DNA from: an uncultured Luteimonas sp.
Lineage (GTDB): Bacteria; Pseudomonadota; Gammaproteobacteria; Xanthomonadales; Xanthomonadaceae
Reading direction: 5' to 3'
Assembly: GCA_934541015.1 (NCBI GenBank)
Contig: CAKTDC010000003.1
Location: 62,001-126,000, forward strand
Length of the DNA: 64,000 bases
Shown here: piece by piece, positions 26,364 through 36,214 of the stretch
Layout: every line of letters begins with the position of its first letter
Position numbering within the stretch: position 1 is the stretch's first letter
Notes under the pieces: generated by a model
Told to the model about the DNA's origin: nothing
What the model saw: the letters and a program-made list of their open reading frames with translations, nothing else
The model's database searches: none
Position numbers and translations under genes: made by a program

Positions 26364-29300
26364 GCCGGCTCCGCGGGCAGCACGGCGAGCCATGCGACCA
26401 CTTCGAAGTCGTCGCTGCCGGCGAACTCGCCGCGCAGCGCGTGGGTACCGCCCGGGGTGAACAGGCTGGCCACGGCGCGCTCCTCGCTCTTGCCGGCCAC
26501 GGAGGAAATTGCCGCGGCCAGGAGCTGCTGGGCCGTCCGCATGTCCTGCCCATCCCGGGTCTGGCGATCAAACCGCGCGCAGGCCGAGGCATCGGGAAGG
26601 TCGCGGCCGTGGGCCAATCGCTTCAGGCGGTCCAGGATACGCTTGACCTGGGTATGCGGCAGGAGCGTGGCGCCGTCTTCGCCCACGTGCACGAGATAGT
26701 GCGGGGCGAGCGGGTAGCCGGGATCGACGGCCTTCTCCGCCGCGGCGCCCTCCGCCCGCAGGCAGAAGATGATGCCGGGCGGAATGTCCTCGTCCCGGGT
26801 GGTGGTGGCCGCCATGGCGCCCAGCGGCAGGTTCTCCACCTGCTCCGGGTGGGCCTTGAGGTATTCGGCCAGATCGATGCGGAAATCGGTCAGGGTCAGG
26901 TCGGTGATGGAGACGCCGCTGGAAAGGTCCTCCATGTCGATCACCGCGTCCTGCAGCTTGAGCAGCTGCCGGCGGCGGTATTCCAGGTCGTTCATCGGGT
27001 CGCCGGACTCGGTCTGGATCAGGTTCTCCTCGCCGGTGGCGGAGATGTCGAGCAGCACCATCTTGCCGCTGACCCGCTGTTCCAGGTTGATGTACTCGTC
27101 CAGCTCCATGTTCGGCCAGAAGTTGACCAGCTGGATCGCCTCGTTGGGCGAGCCGATGCGGTCGATGCGGCCGAAGCGCTGGATGATCCGCACCGGGTTC
27201 CAGTGGATGTCGTAGTTCACCAGCCAGTCGCAGTCCTGCAGGTTCTGGCCCTCGGAAATGCAGTCGGTGGCGATCAGGAGGTCCAGCTCACCCTCCCCGG
27301 CCAGCTCCTCCGGGCGCTCCTTGGATCGCGGCGAGAAGGCGGTGAGGATCGAACCGAGGTCCTTGCCCAGGTGCGGCAGCGTGGTCCGGTTGCTGCCGGA
27401 ACCGGTGACAAGCGCGCTTTCGATGCCGAGGGTTTCCCGCGCCCAGGGCGCCAGGTGTTCGTACAGGTAGCGCGCCGTGTCGGCAAAGGCGGTGAAGACG
27501 ATGACCTTGCGATTGCCCGGGTTGGTGGGGTGCTCGCACTTGTGGGCAATGGTGTCCCGCAGCGCGTGCAGCTTGGCATCCCTGTCCGCATCCACCTGGC
27601 GTGCGGCGGACAGCAGGGTGTGCAGGCGGTTGCGGTCCTCCACTAGGTCCTGCTTCCAGCGGACCAGGTCGACGTCGGCGAGCAGCACCTTGATGCGCTT
27701 GCCGACCAGCAGGGGCTCGAACGCCGGATCATCGATATCGACGTCTTCGATATCGATCTCCTCCACGTCGTCGGCCCGGGCGTCGATGCGCTCCAGCATG
27801 CGTTCCACGTCCCTGAGCTGGCGCTCCACGGTGAGCGCGAACGAGAACACCGCACTTTCCATGCGCTTGAGCACGTTCACCCGCAGCAGGTGGATCAGGC
27901 TTTCCTCGCGGTCGGCCTGCCGGAAGAACCCCTCGCCGCCGCGCACTTCGGTGCTGTACTTGAGGTCGTAGGCTTCCTGCTTGTGCGGCAGCACGTAGCG
28001 CAGCGGCGCATAGGCGGCCAGGTTCAGGCGCCGGATCTCGTCGTTGATCTCTCGGATGGGCCGGAACTCTCCGGACAAGTCGACGTCCGGCTTGATGTTG
28101 ATCGGCGGCAGCCGCGCCGGGAACTTGCCCGTCTCGTCCGTGCCGTAGTACTTCTCGATGTGCTTGCGCGAGCGGGCGATGGTGAGGTGGTCGAGCAGCG
28201 TGAAGTAGTCGAAGCCGAGCATTTCCACCAGGCGGGCCGGGGTGCGCTCGGCATCGTCCATCTCCAGCCAGCGGTTGAACTCCCGCTGCGCCAGCCGCGT
28301 GGTGGCCTCGATGCTGGCGATGCCGTGGTCGGCCAGCGCCAGGTCGTCGCCTTCGGTGGCGAAGGCGATCTGGTTGCGCAGGTCGGCCAGGCGGTTGTTC
28401 ACGGGCGTGGCGGAGAGCATCAGCACCCGCGTTTTGACGCCCTCGCGGATGATCCGGCGCATCAGCCGGTGGTAGCGGGATTCCCGATCCTTGTGCGTGG
28501 CCTTGTTGCGGAAGTTGTGGGATTCGTCGATCACCACCAGGTCGTAGTTGCCCCAGTTGACGTGCGCGAGGTTGATGTCGCCCGACATCCCCTTGTCGCG
28601 TGACAGGTCCGTGTGGTTGAGCACGTCGTAGTTGAACCGGTCCGCGGCCAGCACGTTGCGGCGATCGTTGCTGCGGTAGAGGGTCCAGTTGTCGCGCAGG
28701 CGCTTGGGGCACAGCACCAGCACCCGGTCGTTGCGCAGCTCGTGGTACTTGATGACGGCCAGCGCCTCGAAGGTCTTACCCAGGCCCACGCTGTCGGCAA
28801 TGATGCAGCCGCCGAACCGCTGCAGCTTGTCGATGGCGCCGACCACGCCGTCGCGCTGGAACTTGTAGAGCTTCTTCCAGATCACGGTATTGCGGATGCC
28901 CGTTGCCGACTTGACGATCCGCTCCTCGTCCATCTGGTCATCGTCGGCCGCGAACAGCTGGCGCAGGATCAGGGCATAGACCGCCGCCGGCGGCTGGTGC
29001 GCGGCAAGGTCCTGGAAGATTTCCACCAGCTGCCGCCGGGCTTCCGGCTGCGCCTGCAGCGCCGCCCACTGCACGTCGAACCATTGGCTCAGGAGCAGGC
29101 TTTCCTCGGGGGTCTCCGAGGCTTGAATAAGACTCAACGGATTCCCCGGCGTGGTCCCGAGGCCGTCGGTGCTGAAGCCGAACGAGCCGAGGACGGCCTG
29201 GATCGGCTGGCCCGCGGAGTCACGGACGACCAGAGCCCCTTGTGGCACGGCCCCCGCCGCGCGCCGGACTTCCGCCTTTTCCTTCAGCCACTCGGCGAAG

Positions 29301-29662
29301 CGCCTGGCCAGCCAGCGTGTCCGGAGCTGGTTGCGGGCCGGACGGTCGGCTTCGGTGCCGAGAATTGCCAGTCCCGACTCTTCCGCGGGCAGCAACAGCC
29401 GCGCCTCGTCGGTCCTGGAGGCGTCGTCCATCAGTTCGGCGAATGCGAACAGGGACAGCGTGGGGGTGACGACATCCAGTCGATGGCCGGGCTGCATCTG
29501 GGGGCGAACCAGATCGATGACACGCTCCGTGCCGGTATTCCTGATGATTTTCACGGTTTCAGCCCGCCCCCATCGAGCCCAGTCCACGCGGCCGTCTCCG
29601 GCTGCCGCAGCGTCCAGAAGCCTAGCGCAACGATCATGCCAGTTTGGAGTCCAGGCCTGCAC
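26360..29662 (-). CDS. SNF2-type helicase with degenerate PLD-like N-terminus, first gene of the defence cluster
   Basis: An 1,100-residue SF2 translocase. Motifs: IIADSVGLGKTFEALAVIKY near residue 295, DESH box VVIDESHNFRNKATH, MLSATPVNN, and motif VI IIQRFGRIDRIGS near 875. The N-terminal 200 residues look like a PLD fold whose active site is lost: the VLGSFGFSTDGLG block resembles the GSxNFTxxGL element of HKD enzymes, but no H-x-K stands before it. The end (residues 960-1100) is family-specific. The GTG at 29662 is the first start after the terminator at 29712-29744. HepA/RapA-like and DISARM DrmD-like helicases share this core; neither assignment is firm. Confidence 0.85.
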   Translation of the reverse strand: MQAWTPNWHDRCARLLDAAAAGDGRVDWARWGRAETVKIIRNTGTERVIDLVRPQMQPGHRLDVVTPTLSLFAFAELMDDASRTDEARLLLPAEESGLAILGTEADRPARNQLRTRWLARRFAEWLKEKAEVRRAAGAVPQGALVVRDSAGQPIQAVLGSFGFSTDGLGTTPGNPLSLIQASETPEESLLLSQWFDVQWAALQAQPEARRQLVEIFQDLAAHQPPAAVYALILRQLFAADDDQMDEERIVKSATGIRNTVIWKKLYKFQRDGVVGAIDKLQRFGGCIIADSVGLGKTFEALAVIKYHELRNDRVLVLCPKRLRDNWTLYRSNDRRNVLAADRFNYDVLNHTDLSRDKGMSGDINLAHVNWGNYDLVVIDESHNFRNKATHKDRESRYHRLMRRIIREGVKTRVLMLSATPVNNRLADLRNQIAFATEGDDLALADHGIASIEATTRLAQREFNRWLEMDDAERTPARLVEMLGFDYFTLLDHLTIARSRKHIEKYYGTDETGKFPARLPPINIKPDVDLSGEFRPIREINDEIRRLNLAAYAPLRYVLPHKQEAYDLKYSTEVRGGEGFFRQADREESLIHLLRVNVLKRMESAVFSFALTVERQLRDVERMLERIDARADDVEEIDIEDVDIDDPAFEPLLVGKRIKVLLADVDLVRWKQDLVEDRNRLHTLLSAARQVDADRDAKLHALRDTIAHKCEHPTNPGNRKVIVFTAFADTARYLYEHLAPWARETLGIESALVTGSGSNRTTLPHLGKDLGSILTAFSPRSKERPEELAGEGELDLLIATDCISEGQNLQDCDWLVNYDIHWNPVRIIQRFGRIDRIGSPNEAIQLVNFWPNMELDEYINLEQRVSGKMVLLDISATGEENLIQTESGDPMNDLEYRRRQLLKLQDAVIDMEDLSSGVSITDLTLTDFRIDLAEYLKAHPEQVENLPLGAMAATTTRDEDIPPGIIFCLRAEGAAAEKAVDPGYPLAPHYLVHVGEDGATLLPHTQVKRILDRLKRLAHGRDLPDASACARFDRQTRDGQDMRTAQQLLAAAISSVAGKSEERAVASLFTPGGTHALRGEFAGSDDFEVVAWLAVLPAEPA

Positions 29663-29711
29663 GCGTGAGCTGCCTGGTCGCGTTCAAGCACCGAGAACCA
29701 GAGGCCGGAAA

Positions 29712-29744
29712 ACAAAAAGGCCGACGGGATCACCCATCGGCCTT
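29712..29744 (-). terminator. Rho-independent terminator after the tRNA-Arg remnant
   Basis: On the minus strand AAGGCCGATGG - gtgatc - CCGTCGGCCTT is an 11-bp stem (one wobble) followed by TTTTTG. It lies 13 bp after the CCA of the tRNA-Arg remnant, the normal place for a tRNA terminator, and 50 bp before the SNF2 gene start, so it insulates the defence cluster from upstream transcription. Confidence 0.8.
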
Positions 29745-29757
29745 CTTGCTGTCTCTA

Positions 29758-29807
29758 TGGCGCGCCCGGTTCGAGCCTCCGACCCCCAAAGATTCGTAGC
29801 CGGTGCT
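29758..29807 (-). other. Decayed duplicate of the 3' half of tRNA-Arg, probable old attachment site
   Basis: The minus strand reads AAGCACC-GGCTACGAA through GGGGGTCGGAGG to CCGGGCGCGCCA. This aligns with tRNA-Arg (32014-32090) from the D-arm end to the CCA, with a 6-nt deletion in the 3' strand of the T arm and a few other changes. The 5' half is absent and the T stem cannot form, so it is not a tRNA. A direct repeat of a tRNA 3' end is the usual footprint of integration at that tRNA. Here it bounds a 2.2-kb segment that carries the AbiE genes. Confidence 0.78.
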
Positions 29808-30071
29808 TGGGGTCGGCGTCCAGCGTTGCAGGCTGGTACCAGCTGGGCTTAAACGACAAACCCTTTCCATATCAATGGCTTGCCGGATGCACTTCGCAGC
29901 CCGTTTTCTACCGGTTGACCCCGTCCCGGATGGCCGATGGCACAGGATGGGCACGGAGCCCGGTAGAAAAGCGACCTCCAAGTGTGTGGCACACGCAACC
30001 GCCGACACCGCTGCCTGGGGGTCGCATCACACCCGGTCGACCGGCCCTGCCTGGCGGCGATTGCCGCCAGG

Positions 30072-30995
30072 TCAGCTCTGCTCACGGTGTGCTTCCTGCA
30101 CCCACCCTTCGCGGGGCTCCCAGCTCCAGTCCCCATCGCCTTCGTCAATCAGGGGCAGGAGGAATCGCGCAAGGTCCGCGACCAGTTCCGCCAGTTGTCC
30201 AGGCGCGGCCGCCATGCGCTCACGGGCCAGGAACGCCTTCCACTGCCCGCCCCAGGATTCCACATACGCCGGGCTGAATCCGGCCAGCTCCCCATCGGGA
30301 AGCGTTGTTTCACGCCGGTCGAAAGTCTGGCGAACAGCCCTGGCCAGCAGCGACCTTTCCAGCTCGAACGTCTCCGCGATCAGCCAGAGGTCGTAGTAGT
30401 CCTTCAGGCGGCTGTTGGCGATGCCGAGAGTGACGAGCGCATGAAGCTTCTCGGCGACCACGGTCTCCACCGGATACGCCCTCAGATGCGGGGTGGGCGC
30501 ATCAAGCAGCACTGGATAGTCGATCTCGACCGGGCCTGGCGTGATCGCATCGCCGAAACCCACGTCCACCTGGATCGGAACGCGCGCACCGCCAATCGTC
30601 GCCGCGGTGCGCACCCGTACGCCGCCGTACTCGATATCCTCGCGGATCGACGCAGCTTCAAGTCCCTGGATATCGAAGACCACCCCATCGTCCTCAACCG
30701 CCACGGCCAGGATCGCGCGGAACGCGTCGCCGATCGCCTCAGGCGTGTTCTCTCCGTAGCCAAGCAGATCCAGGTCGCGCGTCGGCCGGAACGGCGCCTC
30801 CACCCAGGTCACGAACAGCATGGCCCCCTTGAGGATGAACCGGTCCCGGTGTTCCGAGAGGCTCAGCCGGTACAGCAGCCTCTCCAGTGCATAGCGCGTC
30901 AGCAGGATCTGGAAATCCGCACGCTCGTCGCGGGAACGCTGCAGCAGCCTGGCGCGAACGGAGGCGCCGACGTTCTTCAGGGGCTCACCCGCCAT
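30072..30995 (-). CDS. AbiEii-type nucleotidyltransferase toxin
   Basis: Toxin of a type IV toxin-antitoxin (abortive infection) module. A 307-residue DUF1814 nucleotidyltransferase: RFILKGAMLFV, the catalytic element RPTRDLDLLG (D-x-D), and the conserved YPVETVVAEKLHA and SRLKDYYDLW segments. The family transfers nucleotides to targets and blocks growth during phage infection. The start at 30995 (MAGEPLKNVGASVRARLL) is chosen because it overlaps the antitoxin stop by about 10 bp; an ATG seven codons earlier is possible. Together with the next gene it makes the module between the tRNA-Arg remnant and the intact tRNA-Arg. Confidence 0.88.
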   Translation of the reverse strand: MAGEPLKNVGASVRARLLQRSRDERADFQILLTRYALERLLYRLSLSEHRDRFILKGAMLFVTWVEAPFRPTRDLDLLGYGENTPEAIGDAFRAILAVAVEDDGVVFDIQGLEAASIREDIEYGGVRVRTAATIGGARVPIQVDVGFGDAITPGPVEIDYPVLLDAPTPHLRAYPVETVVAEKLHALVTLGIANSRLKDYYDLWLIAETFELERSLLARAVRQTFDRRETTLPDGELAGFSPAYVESWGGQWKAFLARERMAAAPGQLAELVADLARFLLPLIDEGDGDWSWEPREGWVQEAHREQS

Positions 30996-31548
30996 CGGCC
31001 ACCGTTGCCTCGACATAGGGTTTCATGGTGGACCAGATCCTTGCCTTCGTCGCGTAGCGCCACAGCTGGTCGCTCGTTGCCTTGCGCTGCCGGAGGCCCT
31101 CGCGCAGTCCTTCCAGCGCGCCATCGATCCCGACCTTGGCCCGGTAACGGAAGCAATCGACGATGGTCCGTGCCGGATCAGTGATCGGGACCTCGATGCC
31201 TTCGATGCGATGGTGCTCCACGCCCTCGTCGAGGGCCGTACGGCTGAAGCGCACGAAATTGATGACCGGGTAATCGATGCGTGGAAGCCACGCCGAGCGT
31301 TCAATCGCCATCCATACGGCGGACGGCATCTGCAGCGTCAGTTCGTGGAATTGCAGGGCCGACACCAGACAGATCACGCCCTTGGGGACGAGCGTCGCGG
31401 CTTCAGCCAGAGCAAGGCGGGCATCGGTTGGACCACCGGCAAGCTGGTAAAGCCCCCGCGCCGGCCGCACCACGACGCCCTCCCGGACAAGGCGCGACAG
31501 CGTCTCCGGGGAGATCCCGTGGGAGGCAAAGTCCCTTGCTCGCAGCAT
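30985..31548 (-). CDS. AbiEi-family antitoxin / transcriptional autoregulator
   Basis: A 187-residue AbiEi-type protein: winged-helix N-terminus (MLRARDFASHGISPETLSRLVREGVVVRPARGLYQLA), then the C-terminal antitoxin domain (AATLVPKGVICLVSALQFHELT, TDPARTIVDCFRYRAKVG). The open frame continues upstream for 25 codons (ending QRKKALDLLGSHS) to a stop at 31624-31626. That segment looks homologous to the usual N-terminal helix, but it holds no ATG, GTG or TTG. The true start is therefore either the annotated ATG, a rare ATT, or an upstream ATG (31612) in another frame joined by an unseen frameshift. The last case would mean a damaged 5' end. Confidence 0.82.
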   Translation of the reverse strand: MLRARDFASHGISPETLSRLVREGVVVRPARGLYQLAGGPTDARLALAEAATLVPKGVICLVSALQFHELTLQMPSAVWMAIERSAWLPRIDYPVINFVRFSRTALDEGVEHHRIEGIEVPITDPARTIVDCFRYRAKVGIDGALEGLREGLRQRKATSDQLWRYATKARIWSTMKPYVEATVADGG

Positions 31549-31603
31549 GGAATGGCTGCCAAGCAGGTCGAGTGCCTTCTTGCGTTGGCCAGCAATCCTG
31601 CAA

Positions 31604-31654
31604 ATGTGACATTTCCTACGCTTTTAATTGATCTTAGCACGGGTTTTGTCACAT
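31604..31654. promoter_or_regulatory. Inverted repeat upstream of abiEi, possible operator
   Basis: ATGTGACA (31604-31611) and TGTCACAT (31647-31654) are perfect inverted copies 35 bp apart, just upstream of the AbiEi coding start, in an unusually AT-rich stretch. AbiEi antitoxins are known to bind inverted repeats in their own promoter, so this is a candidate operator. No convincing -35/-10 pair was found. The rest of 31655-31965 holds no gene I can support. Confidence 0.4.
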
Positions 31655-31921
31655 CGAAGGGTACTTCGGATACGACGCGCCATCAGGGACACCGCTCCTC
31701 CGGCATCCTGCTCACCTGGCTGAAGAACGCCGAATGCGTTGTATGGCATTTCCTAGGGGCGGCCCATCTGTTGACACCGCAATGCCTACTCCCATCACGG
31801 CAGACTCATCCGCCATGCCCCATCAAGGGCATACGCGGAACCCAGGTCACCAGAAGCGACCACCAAGCCACATGACCACTTTTGCCCGAAGTGGCACAGG
31901 TGCCCTTCTGGACATGACACA

Positions 31922-31943
31922 GATCTGGCACGGATCTGGCACG
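31922..31943. repeat. Tandem 11-bp direct repeat next to the attachment region
   Basis: GATCTGGCACG occurs twice in direct succession, 70 bp inside the island from tRNA-Arg. Short direct repeats near a tRNA attachment site can be integrase arm-binding sites, but only two copies are present and no integrase gene exists in the window. Confidence 0.35.
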
Positions 31944-31966
31944 AGCGCCGCGCGTGCCCCACAACG

Positions 31967-32001
31967 CAAAAGGGCCAACGAGCGCTAACCCGTTGACCCT
32001 T
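31967..32001 (-). terminator. Terminator downstream of tRNA-Arg
   Basis: On the minus strand AAGGGTCAACG - 10-nt loop - CGTTGGCCCTT followed by TTGCG. The stem is 11 bp with one wobble, beginning 13 nt after the tRNA CCA. It differs in sequence from the terminator after the tRNA-Arg remnant, as expected if the integration brought its own. Confidence 0.75.
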
Positions 32002-32013
32002 GTGCTTTTTCCA

Positions 32014-32090
32014 TGGCGCGCCCGGAAGGATTCGAACCTCCGACCCCCAAGTTCGTAGCCTGGTGCTCTATCCAGCTGAGCTACGGGCGC
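32014..32090 (-). tRNA. tRNA-Arg (anticodon ACG)
   Basis: A 77-nt gene with encoded CCA. The acceptor arms are GCGCCCG and CGGGCGC, the anticodon loop CTACGAA, and the T loop TTCGAAT. All four arms pair, with two G-T wobbles. The ACG anticodon (read as ICG) serves CGU/CGC/CGA. It is the anchor of the accessory island, since its 3' half is repeated at 29758-29807. Confidence 0.95.
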
Positions 32091-32149
32091 GCAGAAGCGG
32101 AATTCTGCAGGAAGCAACGGATTTTGGCAATCCGCGATTCGCTGCGATG

Positions 32150-32242
32150 TGGCGGAGACTGAGGGATTCGAACCCTCGATGGAGCTTTTGACCCCATACT
32201 CCCTTAGCAGGGGAGCCCCTTCGGCCTCTCGGGCAAGTCTCC
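32150..32242 (-). tRNA. tRNA-Ser (anticodon GCT)
   Basis: A 93-nt gene with the long variable arm of serine tRNAs and encoded CCA. Acceptor GGAGACT pairs with AGTCTCC, the anticodon loop is CTGCTAA, and the T loop TTCGAAT. Reads AGC/AGU. It lies 64 bp downstream of csrA and 59 bp upstream of tRNA-Arg on the same strand. Confidence 0.95.
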
Positions 32243-32306
32243 GTAACGATCACGCGTTACGCGCAGGGCGCGAAGGATACCGTTTTGCGGTGGTCTGCGG
32301 CAAATG

Positions 32307-32519
32307 TCAGCCCGGCGTTTCCTCGCCGGAGTCGCCGGCAGGCGGGTCCGAACCCTCGCCGCGGCGGATGCGCTGGTAGATCTCTTCGCGGTGTACGCCG
32401 ACGTCCTTGGGCGCGGTGATGCCGATGCGGACCTGGTTGCCCTTCACTCCCAGCACCGTCACCGTCACCGAGTCGCCGATCATCAGCGTTTCCCCCACCC
32501 GGCGGGTCAAAATCAACAT
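32307..32519 (-). CDS. csrA: Carbon storage regulator CsrA/RsmA
   Basis: RNA-binding global post-transcriptional regulator, 70 residues. [34 protein letters not shown] matches CsrA through the beta-strand core, including the RNA-contact residues at the start (LILTRR) and R44 region (VRIGI, EEIYQRI). The start at 32519 has GGAGAG 5-10 nt before it; a longer frame reaching 32603 is rejected because CsrA always starts MLILTRR. Downstream of alaS in the usual gammaproteobacterial order. Confidence 0.97.
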   Translation of the reverse strand: MLILTRRVGETLMIGDSVTVTVLGVKGNQVRIGITAPKDVGVHREEIYQRIRRGEGSDPPAGDSGEETPG

Positions 32520-32530
32520 CCTGGCTCTCC

Positions 32531-32546
32531 AAGGGCTCCAGCCCTT
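32531..32546 (-). promoter_or_regulatory. GGA-loop hairpin in the csrA leader, candidate CsrA autoregulation site
   Basis: On the minus strand AAGGGC - TGGA - GCCCTT is a perfect 6-bp stem that presents GGA in its loop, 11 nt upstream of the csrA start. More GGA motifs flank it (ATGGAAGG, TTGGAGAG at the ribosome-binding site, AGGATG at the start codon). This is the standard architecture of CsrA-repressed leaders. Confidence 0.6.
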
Positions 32547-32563
32547 CCATTGCCCGCCGCCGG

Positions 32564-32590
32564 AAAAATCTAGGCACCCGGCAGGGTGCC
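32564..32590 (-). terminator. Terminator between alaS and csrA
   Basis: On the minus strand GGCACCC - TGCC - GGGTGCC, then TAGATTTTT. A perfect 7-bp GC-rich stem with a short T-tract, 90 nt past the alaS stop and 45 nt before csrA. It could end alaS transcription, or act as an attenuator if csrA is read from a promoter upstream. Confidence 0.7.
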
Positions 32591-32679
32591 GGTGACCGGC
32601 CACGCACGAATTCAGATACGTGAAGCATCGCCGGGACCGGACAACCGGTCAACCAGCCAATGGCACAAGTTACACCTGA

Positions 32680-35328
<2,649 letters not shown>

Positions 35329-35543
35329 GGGGAGGCTGGCGTGGGGCTGGCGGGCGCACGTTCCGTGCCGCGGTGCTCCGGATGGGGCTGCGGCCAGAGA
35401 CGGGAGCCCGGCGAAGCCACCAGATTAGCAAACGGGGCGGGGTGAGTCGCCGGTGGCGGCGGTGATGTGCCGACGGTGGCCGGGTGGATCCGGGGCGCCG
35501 GACGGCAGGCACGTGGCAGCGGCGGGCTGCGCGGGATGCTCGG

Positions 35544-35685
35544 TCCTCCCCCGCGTGCGGGGGAGGCCACCTTCGACCGGGAGCCACCTTGGTTCCCCAG
35601 CGCTCCTCCCCGCGTGCGGCGGAGGCCGGGAACAGGCAGGCCGCTGCGTCGCACCAGGCCATTCCTCCCCCGCGTGCGGGGGAGG
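35544..35685. repeat. Three GC-rich palindromes in the alaS-recX gap
   Basis: CCTCCCCCGCGTGCGGGGG followed by AGG occurs at 35544-35565 and 35664-35685, with a slightly altered copy at 35605-35625, spaced about 60 bp apart. Each folds into a hairpin. They occupy the 394-bp gap (35329-35722) between recX and alaS, which holds no gene I can support and should contain the alaS promoter. They are dispersed palindromes of the REP type; the spacers differ in sequence and the number is too low for CRISPR. Confidence 0.6.
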
Positions 35686-35722
35686 CCGGGTGGGGGTACG
35701 TGCCGCAAGCACGCCGCCCGCC

Positions 35723-36214
35723 CTACCCGCCCTCGCCGTCCTCCGGATCGAACCGGGTTGCGCGGCGGATGCTGTCGGCATCGAAGCCGCGGCGCATGAG
35801 CAGTTCGGCGGCCTTGCGGCGCTGGACCGGGTCGCGGGGGCCGGCTTCGCCGAAGCGGCGGCGGACGAGATCGCGGGCGACGTCGGTCCAGTCGCCTTCG
35901 AATTCGTCCATCGCCGCGGCGATGGCGTCGCGGTCGAGGCCGTGCGTGCCGAGCTCGGCGCGGATGTGCAGCGGGCCGTAGCCGCTGGCCGAGCGGCTGC
36001 GCACCAGCGATCCGGCGAAGCGCTGGTCGTCCTGCCAGCCGGCCTCGGCGAGCCTGGCGATGGCGGCCTCGGCTTCGCCGGGCTCGACCCCGCGCGAAGT
36101 GAGCTTGCGGGTGAGTTCGCGCCGCGAATGCTCGCGCCGGGTAAGCAGGCCCAGCGCCCGCTGGGTGGCGGTGGGCTGCGGGCGCGGGCGGCGCGGGCGC
36201 GGGCTGTCGGTCAT
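35723..36214 (-). CDS. recX: Regulatory protein RecX
   Basis: Inhibits RecA filament growth. A 163-residue RecX with its three-helix repeats: [19 protein letters not shown] near residue 20, [31 protein letters not shown] and the C-terminal [22 protein letters not shown]. The start ATG at 36214 overlaps the stop of the macro-domain gene (ATGA). It is separated from recA by two unrelated genes, which is not the usual arrangement. Confidence 0.93.
   Translation of the reverse strand: MTDSPRPRRPRPQPTATQRALGLLTRREHSRRELTRKLTSRGVEPGEAEAAIARLAEAGWQDDQRFAGSLVRSRSASGYGPLHIRAELGTHGLDRDAIAAAMDEFEGDWTDVARDLVRRRFGEAGPRDPVQRRKAAELLMRRGFDADSIRRATRFDPEDGEGG

Noticed and set aside
16594..29662. Identification as DISARM, BREX, Dnd or a CRISPR-linked locus
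   Set aside because: No DrmA/DrmB, PglZ, BrxC, Dnd or Cas protein is encoded; the methyltransferase and Res are clear type III partners. The SNF2 core alone is not enough for DISARM.
29758..29807. A second functional tRNA-Arg
   Set aside because: Only the 3' half is present and a 6-nt deletion destroys the T stem.
29807..30277. 156-codon plus-strand frame between the tRNA remnant and abiEii
   Set aside because: Overlaps the end of abiEii in antisense, low-complexity, no ribosome-binding site and no recognisable domain.
31734..31988. 84-codon plus-strand open frame (MRCMAFPRGG...) as an integrase remnant
   Set aside because: No integrase motif (R-H-R-Y) is visible and the frame consists mostly of the intergenic repeat and terminator sequence.
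35544..35685. CRISPR array
   Set aside because: Three palindromes with unequal spacing, one of them changed, and no cas genes. REP-like hairpins explain them.
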